Assembly: GCA_035631315.1 (NCBI GenBank)
Contig: DASQIZ010000116.1
Span: forward strand, 62,001-126,000
DNA length: 64,000 nt
Origin: 40CM-2-70-7 sp035631315
GTDB lineage: Bacteria > Gemmatimonadota > Gemmatimonadetes > Gemmatimonadales > GWC2-71-9
Direction of reading: 5' to 3'
The position numbers were made by a program, and so were the translations under genes. Below are positions 51,201 through 60,502 of this stretch, piece after piece. Within the stretch, counting starts at the first letter, position 1. Every line of letters starts with the position of its first letter. Below the pieces are notes generated by a model, which was not told where the DNA came from, ran no database searches, and worked only from the letters and a program-made list of their open reading frames with translations.

Positions 51201-52253
51201 ATGAAGCGGATAACATACCGGCTTCCCGTGTGGGCGCTCGTCTCGCTGGCCTGGGTGGTCCCCGGCGCCCTCGCGGCTGTGGAGTTGTACGCACGAGCCC
51301 GTCTGGAACGTTGGACCGGCGTCTCGTGGCGGGATTTCGTGTTCGATGGAGTGGACTGGGGGATCTACGGCGTTCTCACACCCGCTGTATTCTGGGTGGG
51401 CCGCCGCTATCCGCTCCAGCGCGGGACCCTGCGACGCACCCTTCCGATTCACCTCGCCGGCGCGCTCGCTTTGTGCGTCGCCTGGGCGGTGCTCGGCACA
51501 ATTCTCAGGCACTTCATCCACGCCGGCGGTGAAGCCCTGCTGAGCTGGATCCTTACCACGCTCCCCTTTGGGGTCGCAGTCTACTTCGCCATGCTCGGCG
51601 TCCAGCACGCGACGGCGTATTTCACCCAGTCCGCCACGCTGTCGGCCCAGCTCGCCGACGCCCGCCTGGCCGCCCTGCGCATGCAGCTGCACCCGCACTT
51701 CCTCTATAACAGTCTGAACGCCGCCACGGTCATCGTGCGGGACCGGGACACCGCGACCGCCGCGCGGATGCTCGAGCTGCTAGGGGAAATGCTGCATCGG
51801 GTGATCCGCGCGGACCGGCCCCCAGTGGTCCCGCTCTCGGACGAGCTCGAATTCGTGCGGCAATACCTGACCATCGAGCAGATCCGTTTTCCCGATCGCC
51901 TGCACCCCGACATCATCGTCCCGGACAACCTGCTCGACGCGCAGGTCCCCGACTTCATCCTCCAACCCCTCGTGGAAAACGCCATCCGGCATGGGCTCGC
52001 GCAGCGCGTCGGGGCGACCATGTTACGGATCGAGGCCCGCCGCGAGGAGGACGATCTCGTCCTGACCGTGACGGACGACGGACCCGGTCCGGGAGACGTG
52101 ACGGCGACGGAAGGAGTCGGATTGGCGAATACGCGCGAGCGGCTCCAGACCCTGTACGGAGACCGCGGATCGCTGACGCTCGTCCGCACGGCGACCGGAG
52201 GGGCCCTGGCGACCGTTCGCATGCCCTTCCGGCCGGGAGCCGCCCATGAGTGA
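51201..52253 (+). CDS. LytS/YehU-type sensor histidine kinase (second copy)
   Basis: A 350-residue kinase of the same class as that at 33835-34902. Four membrane helices (about 8-140), then LAALRMQLHPHFLYNSLNAATVI with the phosphorylatable His, N-box ILQPLVENAIRHGLAQ and G-box DDGPGPGDVTATEGVGLAN. The start at 51201 follows GAGGTGGG. Its 3' end overlaps the regulator gene by 8 bases. With only 16 bases to the divergent BNR gene, its promoter must lie within that gene. Confidence 0.92.
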   Translation: MKRITYRLPVWALVSLAWVVPGALAAVELYARARLERWTGVSWRDFVFDGVDWGIYGVLTPAVFWVGRRYPLQRGTLRRTLPIHLAGALALCVAWAVLGTILRHFIHAGGEALLSWILTTLPFGVAVYFAMLGVQHATAYFTQSATLSAQLADARLAALRMQLHPHFLYNSLNAATVIVRDRDTATAARMLELLGEMLHRVIRADRPPVVPLSDELEFVRQYLTIEQIRFPDRLHPDIIVPDNLLDAQVPDFILQPLVENAIRHGLAQRVGATMLRIEARREEDDLVLTVTDDGPGPGDVTATEGVGLANTRERLQTLYGDRGSLTLVRTATGGALATVRMPFRPGAAHE

Positions 52254-53049
52254 GATTCGCGCGCTGATCGTGGATGACGAGCCACTGGCGCGACGCGGGA
52301 TCCGCCAGTTGCTGGCATCGCATCCCGATGTCGTCGTGATCGGCGAGTGCCGGGATGGGCGCGAGGCCGTGCGCGCGCTGGCCACGACAAGACCCGATCT
52401 GGTGTTCCTGGACGTCCAGATGCCGGGGCTCGACGGCCTGGGCGTGGTCCGCGTGCATGGCGTCGAGCGCATGCCGGTGACCGTATTCATCACCGCGCAC
52501 GATCAGTTCGCCGTGGATGCGTTCGAAGCCCAGGCCCTGGACTACCTGGTCAAGCCGCTCTCGGAGAGCCGCTTTCGTGAGACGCTCACCCGCGCCCGGG
52601 AGCGCCTGCGGATGCATGACGCGGTGGCCCTCGCGGCCAAGCTCTCGGCCCTGCTCCGGGGCGAGCCGGTGGCGACGAACGGGACCGGGCGAGCTCCCGC
52701 GCCACGGGCGCCGATCGCCGTCCCGACCGATACCGGGGAGCTGCTCCTCGATCAGGGGGAGATCGACTGGATTGAAGCCGCCGACGACTACGCCGTGATC
52801 CACGCCGGCGGCAAGTCCCATCGCGTGCGCGCCGCCCTGTCGGCCCTCGAGTCCCGGCTCGACCCCGCCCGATTCACGCGGATCCACCGGTCGAACGTGG
52901 TCCGGCTGGACCGGGTTCGTGAGTGGAAGGCCGACGCCGACGACGAAATGGTGGTCGTGCTCTGCGACGGGACCGAATTGCCGGTGAGCCGCCGCCGCGC
53001 GGCCCACGTCAAGGCGTTGCTGCGCCCGCCCGCTCGCCGAGAGTCCTAG
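52246..53049 (+). CDS. LytTR-type response regulator (second copy)
   Basis: A 267-residue response regulator: receiver with the acidic pair at 10-11 (IVDDEP), phospho-acceptor Asp56 (VFLDVQMPG) and Lys in DYLVKPL; LytTR domain from about 160 (EIDWIEAADDYAVIHAGG, FTRIHRSNVVRLDRV). Between the domains an Ala/Pro-rich linker (about 138-156) is longer than in the other copy. It pairs with the preceding kinase. Binding sites are not evident upstream. Confidence 0.92.
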   Translation: MSEIRALIVDDEPLARRGIRQLLASHPDVVVIGECRDGREAVRALATTRPDLVFLDVQMPGLDGLGVVRVHGVERMPVTVFITAHDQFAVDAFEAQALDYLVKPLSESRFRETLTRARERLRMHDAVALAAKLSALLRGEPVATNGTGRAPAPRAPIAVPTDTGELLLDQGEIDWIEAADDYAVIHAGGKSHRVRAALSALESRLDPARFTRIHRSNVVRLDRVREWKADADDEMVVVLCDGTELPVSRRRAAHVKALLRPPARRES

Positions 53050-53122
53050 GCCGTTCGCCGATGCGACTGCGCCGCCGGCCCGCGACCGTTGACCGGCCGG
53101 TCGCAGCTCCGAATGGTGTTGT

Positions 53123-54331
53123 ATGACCACCACGACTGAAGTCTCCGCGCCGTCGCGCATCTCCTCGATCGACGTGATCCGGGGCGCCATTATGGTCTTG
53201 ATGGCGATCGATCACGTCCGCGTGTACTCCGGCTTGCCGGCCGGGGGACCCACCGCCGGGATCTTCTTCACCCGGTGGGTGACCCACTTCTGTGCGCCAG
53301 GATTCATTTTCCTGGCCGGCACCAGCGCATTGCTCTCGAGCCAGAGACATCCGGGGATCTCGAGGCACCTCATGATCCGGGGCGCCTGGCTCGTGTTCCT
53401 CGAGATGACGTTTCTCCGGGTGGCCTGGACTTTCAATTTCGACTTCGCGCACTACGAGATGGCGGGTGTGATCTGGTGCATCGGCTGGTGCATGATCGTC
53501 CTCGGCCTGCTGGTCCGTTTCCCCGTGCGAGCGGTCGTCGGATTCGGCGCGTTCATTGTCCTCGGCGCCTCCCTGCTCGATCCGGTCCTGGGCAAAGTGG
53601 CGCAGGCGGCGGGCGCGAGCTCCTTGAGCGCCCTCTGGAAGATTCTGTACGTCGGATTCTTCGCCGGGCCCATCCAGATGGGTCCCGACGGCCCCAACCT
53701 CATCGTGCTGTATTCGATCGTGCCCTGGGTGGGTGTCATGGCGCTGGGGTATGGATTCGGCGCCCTGCTCACGCTCGAGCCCGCACGCCGAAATCGGCTC
53801 TGCTGGCAGATCGGGTTTGCGGCCACGGGGCTCTTCGTGGTCCTGCGAGGCTTCAATCTCTGGGGTGACCCCGGCCACTGGCACTTCCCACAAGCCAACG
53901 CGAATGGCCGGCCGCAACTCCCAGGCCTGTTCTCGCTTCTTTCCACGAACAAGTATCCGGCATCCCTCGATTTCCAGCTCATGACCCTGGGGCCCACCAT
54001 CATCGCGATCCCGATGCTCGAGGGCATCCGGCAGCTGGTGACGCGCTGGCTGACCGTGTTGGGCCGCGTGCCCTTCTTCTATTACATGCTCCACATCCCC
54101 CTCATTCACGCCCTGGCCGTGGTGGTCTCCGCCATCCGCGAGGGGCACGTGAACCCCTGGCTCTTCACCAATCACCCGATGGGGAATCCTGCACCTCCTG
54201 ACGGGTACACGTGGCCCCTGTGGTTGCTGTACGTCGTGTGGGCAGTGGCGATCGTCATTCTGTACTTTGCCTCACGGTGGTTCGGGGCGCTCAAGGCACG
54301 GAGAACGGATTGGTGGCTCAGGTACCTCTAG
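53123..54331 (+). CDS. DUF1624/HGSNAT-like acyltransferase membrane protein
   Basis: A 402-residue polytopic membrane protein of the heparan-alpha-glucosaminide N-acetyltransferase (DUF1624) type. The N-terminus has the family motif SIDVIRGAIMVLMAIDHVRV, followed by ITHFCAPGFIFLAG-like VTHFCAPGFIFLAGTSALL, and about ten hydrophobic segments. Late motif LGRVPFFYYMLHIPLIHALA. The family transfers acyl groups across the membrane to glycans; the substrate here is unknown. It starts 73 bases after the LytTR gene. The downstream ankyrin gene overlaps its last codons. Confidence 0.87.
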   Translation: MTTTTEVSAPSRISSIDVIRGAIMVLMAIDHVRVYSGLPAGGPTAGIFFTRWVTHFCAPGFIFLAGTSALLSSQRHPGISRHLMIRGAWLVFLEMTFLRVAWTFNFDFAHYEMAGVIWCIGWCMIVLGLLVRFPVRAVVGFGAFIVLGASLLDPVLGKVAQAAGASSLSALWKILYVGFFAGPIQMGPDGPNLIVLYSIVPWVGVMALGYGFGALLTLEPARRNRLCWQIGFAATGLFVVLRGFNLWGDPGHWHFPQANANGRPQLPGLFSLLSTNKYPASLDFQLMTLGPTIIAIPMLEGIRQLVTRWLTVLGRVPFFYYMLHIPLIHALAVVVSAIREGHVNPWLFTNHPMGNPAPPDGYTWPLWLLYVVWAVAIVILYFASRWFGALKARRTDWWLRYL

Positions 54332-55665
54332 AAGGGGACGATCCCCGGGCGGCGTTCATTCACGCGGCGATCTGGCACGGGAAGCTCGATTTGGCGGAGC
54401 AGATTCGCGCGCGACATCCGGACCTGATCGGGAACGACCTGGCGACCGCGGCGGTCCTCGGCGACGATGCCACGGTCCGGAAGTTCATCACGGCAGACCC
54501 CGCGAGCGTCAACCGCCGGGGACCACCCTTCGGCGGTGATGCGCTCAATTACCTCGCGCTGTCGAAGTACCTCCGGCTCGAGCCCGCCCGCACCCCCGGA
54601 TTCTTGCGCGCGGCGGCCGCGCTGCTCGATGCCGGCGCCGATCCCAACACCGGATTCTGGACTCAGCCTCCCCACCCCGAATTCGAGACGGCGCTTTACG
54701 GAGCCGCGGGCGTTGCGCACCACGAAGGCCTCACCCGGCTCCTGCTCGAACGGGGTGCGGATCCCAACGACGGCGAGGTGGCCTACCACTCTCCCGAAAC
54801 CGACCACCTGGGCCACATGCAGGCGTTGATCGAGACCGGGCGACTGACCCCCGACACGCTCTCCATCATGCTGGTCCGCTGCTGCGACTGGCACTACCGC
54901 GACGCGGTGGAGCTTCTCCTGACGCATGGGGCCGACCCGGCCTACACCGCCCGATGGGGACTCACCCCGCTGCTCCATTCGATCGCGCGTGACAATGACC
55001 TCGAGATCGTCAAGCTGATGCTCGATCACGGCGCGGACCCCAACCGGCGGCATCGGCACGGCCGGACCAAAGAGGAGATGACCGCGGTGGAGCTCGCCGC
55101 CCGCAAGGGACGGGGGGACATCCTCGAAGCGTTCGATCGCCGTCGTATTCCGGTCAGGCTCGAAGGCCTCGATCGCCTGCTGGAGCTCTGTGCGCGAGGG
55201 GATGCCGAGGGAGCTGAGGACGCGGCGAAGAATCCGGCCGTCCACAGTCAGCTCTCAGCCGACGGAGCGCGCGCGCTCGGCGACTTCACCCGCACGTGGA
55301 ACGTGGACGGCGTACGCATCCTGCTGGATCTGGGCATCCCCGTGGACATCCGCTCGCAGGGTGATGCCTACTTCGGGACGCCCCCGGACAGCACGGCACT
55401 GCACGTCGCGTCGTGGGAGGTGCTCCCGAAGCTGGTCAAGCTGTTGCTCGAGCGTGGTGCAGACCCGAACGCGCGGGATGGCAAGGGCATGACGCCCTTG
55501 ATGCTTGCGGTGCGTGGGTGCACGGCGTCCTGGTGGACACATCGGCGCACGCCGGAGCCCGCGCGCCTGCTGCTCGCGGCCGGTGCAACCCGGGACGGCG
55601 TGACCACACCGACGGGGTACGACGAGCTCGACCGGGTGCTTGAAGGGGGTGGAACCACGCGGTAA
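54313..55665 (+). CDS. Ankyrin-repeat protein
   Basis: A roughly 450-residue protein of ankyrin repeats. Clear repeats are LLDAGADPNTGF, GLTRLLLERGADPNDGEV, AVELLLTHGADPAYTARWG, IVKLMLDHGADPNRRH and LVKLLLERGADPNARDGKG. No signal peptide, so probably cytoplasmic protein binding. The start is uncertain: GTG 54313 (or TTG 54310) follows GGAG and lies within the last codons of the DUF1624 gene, so the two are coupled. Longer in-frame extensions run through that gene. The final unit reads like an imperfect repeat (LLLAAGATRDGVTTPTGYD). Confidence 0.82.
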   Translation: MAQVPLEGDDPRAAFIHAAIWHGKLDLAEQIRARHPDLIGNDLATAAVLGDDATVRKFITADPASVNRRGPPFGGDALNYLALSKYLRLEPARTPGFLRAAAALLDAGADPNTGFWTQPPHPEFETALYGAAGVAHHEGLTRLLLERGADPNDGEVAYHSPETDHLGHMQALIETGRLTPDTLSIMLVRCCDWHYRDAVELLLTHGADPAYTARWGLTPLLHSIARDNDLEIVKLMLDHGADPNRRHRHGRTKEEMTAVELAARKGRGDILEAFDRRRIPVRLEGLDRLLELCARGDAEGAEDAAKNPAVHSQLSADGARALGDFTRTWNVDGVRILLDLGIPVDIRSQGDAYFGTPPDSTALHVASWEVLPKLVKLLLERGADPNARDGKGMTPLMLAVRGCTASWWTHRRTPEPARLLLAAGATRDGVTTPTGYDELDRVLEGGGTTR

Positions 55666-55675
55666 CCTTGGCCCC

Positions 55676-57853
55676 ATGACACCCCTCATCGCTGCCCTCG
55701 CTGCCCTCGCTGCACCCTCCCATGCTCCCTCGCCCTCCCCCGCTGAGCTCGCCCGCTGGAAGCGGGAGGCAGCGGCCGTCACGATCATCCGCGACGACTG
55801 GGGCATCGCCCACGTGTACGGGAAGACCGACGCGGATGCCGTGTTCGGGATGGAGTACGCGCAGGCCGAGGACGACTTCAACCGGGTCGAGACCAACTAT
55901 CTCAATTCGCTTGGGTGGTTGGCACGAGCCGAAGGAGCTTCGGTCATCTTCCAGGATCTCCGCCAGCAGCTGTTCATCGATACTGACTCACTCAAGGCCG
56001 AATACGCTTCAAGCCCGGCCTGGCTGAAGAAGCTGATGGATGGCTTCGCCGACGGCCTGAACTTCTATCTCTACAAGCACCCCGACGTGCACCCCCGCGC
56101 CATCACGCACTTCGAGCCCTGGATGGCATTGAGCTTCACGGAAGGCAGCATCGGCGGGGACATCGAACGCATCAACGTCGGCCAGCTCGCTGCGTTCTAC
56201 GGGGATTCGACGACGCGGCGCACGCGGCTGACGGGGGGCGACGGGATTCAGGACGAGCCGACCGGGTCGAACGGGATCGCCGTGGCCCCGTCCCGTACGG
56301 CGGATCACCACGCGATTCTCTGGATCAATCCCCACACTTCGTTCTACTTCCGGTCCGAGCTGCAGATGGTGAGTGATGAGGGGCTCGACGCCTACGGAGC
56401 CTCGACGTGGGGGCAGTTCTTCATCTATCAAGGCTTTAACTCGAATATCGGCTGGATGCACACGTCGTCCGGCGTCGACAATATCGACGAGTTCCTCGAG
56501 ACGGTGACGCCGTCAGGATCGGGATACACCTACCTGCATGGCGGTCAGCAGTCCCCGGTCGCCACCCGGCACGTGACCATCTCGTACGCGACCCCAACCG
56601 GCATGTCCCAGCGGAGCTTTACCGCCTACTTCACGCGGCATGGCCCGGCGGTCCGGAAGCAGGGCGACAAGTGGGTGACGGTGAGCCTGATGCAAAGTCC
56701 GGTGAATGCGCTGATTCAATCGTACGCGCGGACCAAAGCACAGAGCCTGCGTGAGTTCGAGAAGTTCTTCGACCTCCATACCAACTCGTCGAACAACACC
56801 GTCTTCGCCGACGCGCAGGGAGACATCGCCTACTTCCATTCGAACTACATCCCCAAGCGGGACACCTCGTTCGACTGGACCAAGCCCGTGGACGGCAGCA
56901 ACCCGGCCACGGACTATCATGGCGTGCTGTCGGTCGACGAGACTCCAAAGGTCATCAACCCGCCATCCGGCTGGCTCTACAATTCGAACAACTGGCCGTG
57001 GTCGGCGGCGGGACCGGACTCCCCGAAACGCAGTGATTTCCCGCGCTACGTGGAGACCGGGACGGAGGAGAGCTTCCGCGGAATGCACGCGCTCCGCGTG
57101 CTCCCGGCACTCCGCGAGGCCACGCCCGACTCGGTGATCGGCGCGGCCTTCGACAGCTACCTGCCCGGCTTTGCCCAGATGCTCCCAGCCTTGATCAAGG
57201 CCTCTGACGACGCACCGGCGGGAGACTCCCTGAAGGCGAAGGTCGCGGAGCAGATCGGCGTCCTGCGCTCCTGGGACTACCGTTGGGGCACCAACTCCGT
57301 GCCGACATCCCTGGCGGTGTTCTGGGGCGAAGCCGCGATGCGGCGCGTGTTCCGGGAAGCCCGCGCGGCCGGCCTGTCACCCTGGGACTACATCTCCCAG
57401 CGCGCGACGGCCGCCGAGCTCCTCGGCGCGCTGGCGGATGCGAGCGATTCGCTCGCCGCGGATTTCGGATCGTGGCAGACGCCGTGGGGGGACATCAACC
57501 GCTTCCAGCGCATCGACGACCAGATCGCGCCGCACTTCGACGACTCGAAGCCGAGTATCCCGGTGCCCTTCACCTCGTCGCTGTGGGGATCCCTCGCGTC
57601 ATTCGGCGCCCGGGCGTATCCCAACACCAAGAAGTGGTATGGGACGAGCGGGAACAGTTTCGTGGCCGTGATCGATTTCGGCGACAGTGTGCGCGCCCGC
57701 GCGGTGACGGCGGGAGGCGAGAGTGGCAACCCCGCCTCGCCGCATTTCGATGACGAAGCGGAGCGGTACGCCTCGGGCAATCTTCGCGAGGTCTATTACT
57801 ACCGCGCGCAGCTCAAGGGTCACATCCAGCGGGAGTACCACCCGGGGCAGTGA
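55676..57853 (+). CDS. Penicillin-acylase-family amidase (Ntn hydrolase)
   Basis: A 725-residue exported Ntn hydrolase precursor. Alpha chain (WKREAAAVTIIRDDWGIAHVYG, VFGMEYAQAEDDFNRVE), then the maturation site with nucleophile Ser198 (TGSNGIAVAPSRT), beta chain with HHAILWINPHTSFYF, TRHGPAVRKQG, NTVFADAQGDIAYFHSN and RADIPGGVLGR-unrelated late motifs NSVPTSLAVFWGEAAMR. The usual SNxW has become SNGI. The family hydrolyses amides such as N-acyl-homoserine lactones, beta-lactams or cyclic lipopeptides. It starts 10 bases after the ankyrin gene and overlaps the next gene (TGATG). Confidence 0.88.
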   Translation: MTPLIAALAALAAPSHAPSPSPAELARWKREAAAVTIIRDDWGIAHVYGKTDADAVFGMEYAQAEDDFNRVETNYLNSLGWLARAEGASVIFQDLRQQLFIDTDSLKAEYASSPAWLKKLMDGFADGLNFYLYKHPDVHPRAITHFEPWMALSFTEGSIGGDIERINVGQLAAFYGDSTTRRTRLTGGDGIQDEPTGSNGIAVAPSRTADHHAILWINPHTSFYFRSELQMVSDEGLDAYGASTWGQFFIYQGFNSNIGWMHTSSGVDNIDEFLETVTPSGSGYTYLHGGQQSPVATRHVTISYATPTGMSQRSFTAYFTRHGPAVRKQGDKWVTVSLMQSPVNALIQSYARTKAQSLREFEKFFDLHTNSSNNTVFADAQGDIAYFHSNYIPKRDTSFDWTKPVDGSNPATDYHGVLSVDETPKVINPPSGWLYNSNNWPWSAAGPDSPKRSDFPRYVETGTEESFRGMHALRVLPALREATPDSVIGAAFDSYLPGFAQMLPALIKASDDAPAGDSLKAKVAEQIGVLRSWDYRWGTNSVPTSLAVFWGEAAMRRVFREARAAGLSPWDYISQRATAAELLGALADASDSLAADFGSWQTPWGDINRFQRIDDQIAPHFDDSKPSIPVPFTSSLWGSLASFGARAYPNTKKWYGTSGNSFVAVIDFGDSVRARAVTAGGESGNPASPHFDDEAERYASGNLREVYYYRAQLKGHIQREYHPGQ

Positions 57854-58878
57854 TGCGATCCTGGGTCGTCGCGGCGGCTCTGCTGCTGCCTGTCCCGTCC
57901 GCCGCCCAGATTGTGAGCGGCCGAGTGGTCGCGGCGGGAGTCCCCGAAGAACCGGTACGCGGCGCGCTGGTCCTTCTTCGCGACTCCATTCGGCACACCG
58001 TCACCCGTGACGCGACCGACGCGGATGGCCACTTCTTCCTGCGCGCGCCGCACTCGGGGACCTACTCCCTGAGCGTGCTGAGAATCGGATACAAACCCTA
58101 CGATATCTCGGCGTGGCTCATCGGCCCCGAAGGCGACACGCTCACCATTCGCCTCCCCGCCGAGGGCATGGTGCTCGCGGGGATCACCATCTCCGCATCC
58201 GACCGCTGTGGGGTGGGCTCCGAGACGGGAACCCTGACAGCCACCCTCTGGAGTGAAGCCGAGAAGGCCGTGGACCTCACCGTGCTCACCATGCAGCGTC
58301 GGTTGTACCGGTTCCAGACCGCGGGCTACCTGAGCACCCAGGACAGCGCCCTTCACGAAACGGCCCGGCAGGAATCGCAGGACCTGAGCGTCAGTGATTG
58401 GCCCTTCGAGAGCGCCCCGGCGGAGACGCTTGCGACCTACGGGTACGTTCGCGGCGGTGCCTACTTCGGCCCCGACCTCGGCGTCCTGTTTTCGCCGAGC
58501 TTTCTCTCGCTTCATTGCCTCCGGGCGCAGCTCCCCGCGGCGGGACAGGACCGGAACCTGGTGGGGGTGGCTTTCGAGCCGGTGCGGGACCGAACCGTGT
58601 CCGATATCGCCGGCGTGCTGTGGCTGGACCGGAATACCGCGGAGCTCAGAGACCTCGAGTTCCGCTACACCGGCCTCCGGCTTCGTGCCCGCCTGGCTGG
58701 AGGCCAGATCGACTTCCGGCATCTGCCGACGGGGGCCTGGGTGATCGAGCGCTGGTGGCTCCGTGCCCCGATGGCGCTGCTCGCGGGATCAGCAGACACC
58801 ATCGGGGTCGCGGGCTATCGGGAAACGGGGGCCAGGGTCACGATGATCCTGACCGCCGGCGGGAAGCCCATCGAGTAG
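57853..58878 (+). CDS. Exported carboxypeptidase-regulatory-like domain protein
   Basis: A 341-residue exported protein. Signal peptide (VVAAALLLPVPSAAQ), then a carboxypeptidase D regulatory-like beta-sandwich (IVSGRVVAAGVPEEPVRGA, DADGHFFLRAPHSGTYSLSV) and a plug-like start (AEGMVLAGITISASDRCG), then an unassigned beta-rich domain to the end (ITISASDRCG, DRTVSDIAGVLWLDRNTAE). It resembles the N-terminal part of TonB-receptor-like proteins without the barrel. The ATG at 57853 overlaps the acylase stop. Role unknown, perhaps a periplasmic or outer-membrane accessory. Confidence 0.75.
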   Translation: MRSWVVAAALLLPVPSAAQIVSGRVVAAGVPEEPVRGALVLLRDSIRHTVTRDATDADGHFFLRAPHSGTYSLSVLRIGYKPYDISAWLIGPEGDTLTIRLPAEGMVLAGITISASDRCGVGSETGTLTATLWSEAEKAVDLTVLTMQRRLYRFQTAGYLSTQDSALHETARQESQDLSVSDWPFESAPAETLATYGYVRGGAYFGPDLGVLFSPSFLSLHCLRAQLPAAGQDRNLVGVAFEPVRDRTVSDIAGVLWLDRNTAELRDLEFRYTGLRLRARLAGGQIDFRHLPTGAWVIERWWLRAPMALLAGSADTIGVAGYRETGARVTMILTAGGKPIE

Positions 58879-59877
58879 CTACTGGTCCAGCTCCAGCAGC
58901 GAGAAGCTCCCCGGCAGGACGGGCGGCCGGCGTTGTCCGGCAGGCAGCGGCCCGAACTCCGCACTCACCGTAAACACGCGATGGCTCGTCAGATCGATTT
59001 CCATGGTCCGCGCGCCGCGCATGGTGTTCGCGTTGCCGACCAGCGTGTACTTGTCAGGCGAGTCCTCATGGATCACCGTGAGCGTGCCGTCACCGTTGGA
59101 AGCGAACGCAAGCCCGGTGCCTTCGTCGAAGCGGCAGGCATCCACACCCTGTCCAATCGGAACCGTGGTGATGAGCTTGCCGGCCTGGGTGTCCGAAACG
59201 CCCATCACCTTGCTCCGGCAACCGCTGAAGAGCCGGTGATGCTCGCGATCGATCGCGAGCCCGCTCGGCGACTCGCACGGCTTGATGGACCAGCGGCGCG
59301 TCACCTTCATCGCGGCCGCATCGACCTCGACCACCTCCGACTTGTCCTCGATATTGATGTAGAGCTTCCCGTCGCCGGCCGACACGCCGAACTCGGGCCC
59401 GCCTCCCAGGGGAATGGTCCCGATCAGGTCGCCGGACTTCGCATCGATGACGGACGAGCTGTTCGCGTCGCCGTTCATGGTGAAGATGTGACCGGTTGCG
59501 GGGTCGAAAAGGACGGCGTCGTCGTCGATCGCGGCCTTCGTCCGTTTCAGAACCTTGAGGGTCTTCAGGTCGAACATCGTCACCGTGCTATCCGCCCCCG
59601 AGGTCGCGAAGCCGTGACCCTCGGCGTACGCGAACGCGATGCCGTGAGCGCGGTTCAGGCCGGGAATCTCCCCCAGAAGTTTGCCGGTCGCCGGGTCGAT
59701 GACCATGACGCGGTCCTGCCGGGCGATGAACAGGCGGTGACCGCCGGTGTCGAGGGCCAGATAGTCCCAGCCTCCCTCTCCACCGAGCTTGTAGGTGTGC
59801 GTGACTCTGTACGTCTGGGCCGCGGCGGGAGCGGCGATCGTCAATACGGCACCGAACAGCAGGGACAGGCGGCGCAT
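58879..59877 (-). CDS. YncE-like beta-propeller protein, exported
   Basis: A 332-residue YncE/YVTN-type seven-bladed propeller. Signal peptide (LSLLFGAVLTIAAPAAAQ), then blades such as GGWDYLALDTGGHRLFIAR, DPATGKLLGEIPGL, SSVIDAKSGDLIGTIPLGG, DGKLYINIEDKSEVVEVD and LAIDREHHRLFSGCRSKVM. No catalytic residue is visible; ligand is unknown. The start at 59877 is set by the signal peptide. It ends at the stop of the preceding convergent gene with no gap, and lies 134 bases from the divergent PepSY-like gene. Confidence 0.85.
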   Translation of the reverse strand: MRRLSLLFGAVLTIAAPAAAQTYRVTHTYKLGGEGGWDYLALDTGGHRLFIARQDRVMVIDPATGKLLGEIPGLNRAHGIAFAYAEGHGFATSGADSTVTMFDLKTLKVLKRTKAAIDDDAVLFDPATGHIFTMNGDANSSSVIDAKSGDLIGTIPLGGGPEFGVSAGDGKLYINIEDKSEVVEVDAAAMKVTRRWSIKPCESPSGLAIDREHHRLFSGCRSKVMGVSDTQAGKLITTVPIGQGVDACRFDEGTGLAFASNGDGTLTVIHEDSPDKYTLVGNANTMRGARTMEIDLTSHRVFTVSAEFGPLPAGQRRPPVLPGSFSLLELDQ

Positions 59878-60011
59878 CGGTACTCCAGAAGGATGGTGGG
59901 GATGGAATTGTACTCCGGGTCCCTTACGGGAATCTGACCGCACCGGGCTCGCGGTCAGCCGCCTGAAAGCCCCGACGTCTAGATTCGTCACACCCTTCGA
60001 ATGGACAACAC

Positions 60012-60464
60012 ATGATCAGGACACTCGTTGTGCTGGTCGCGATCGCCGCGAGCCCAGCCCTTGGGCAGGAGCGCAAGATCACCGCCGCCGACTTGCCCGC
60101 TGCGGTTCGCGCCACCGCCGATGCGCAGATCAAAGGAGCCACCGTGCGTGGCTACTCGCGCGAGACGGAGCATGGGCGGGTCCAGTACGAAGTTGAGATG
60201 ACGGTCGCGGGCCGGCCGCGTGACGTGACGATCGGCGCCGACGGCGCGCTCCTCGAGATCGAGCAGCAGGTGGACCTGGATTCCCTTCCCCCCGCAGTCC
60301 GTGCGGCACTCCAGAAGAAGGCGGGCGCGGGCCGGATCACGCGGGTGGAGTCTCTGACGAAGGGTGGGGCCCTGGTCGCATACGAAGCCGCGATTGTCAC
60401 GGCTGGGAAACGGTCGGAGGTGCAGGTGGGACCAGACGGCACCGCGCTGACGCACGAAGAGTAG
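60012..60464 (+). CDS. Exported PepSY-like protein
   Basis: A 150-residue exported protein. Signal peptide (LVVLVAIAASPALGQ), then two PepSY-like modules: ITAADLPAAVRATADAQIKG with VQYEVEMTVAGRPRDVTIGADGALLEIEQ, and LPPAVRAALQKKAGAGRIT with GKRSEVQVGPDGTAL. PepSY domains bind peptides or inhibit proteases. Its location just before modABC (38 bases to modA) may reflect co-transcription only. Confidence 0.8.
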   Translation: MIRTLVVLVAIAASPALGQERKITAADLPAAVRATADAQIKGATVRGYSRETEHGRVQYEVEMTVAGRPRDVTIGADGALLEIEQQVDLDSLPPAVRAALQKKAGAGRITRVESLTKGGALVAYEAAIVTAGKRSEVQVGPDGTALTHEE

Positions 60465-60502
60465 CCCGCAGCGATCAGCCCGAGACGGGGATATCTTGAA
60501 TC

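Noticed and set aside
60465..60502. Molybdenum riboswitch or ModE site before modA
   Set aside because: The gap is 38 bases, too short for the riboswitch, and holds no palindrome of the ModE type.
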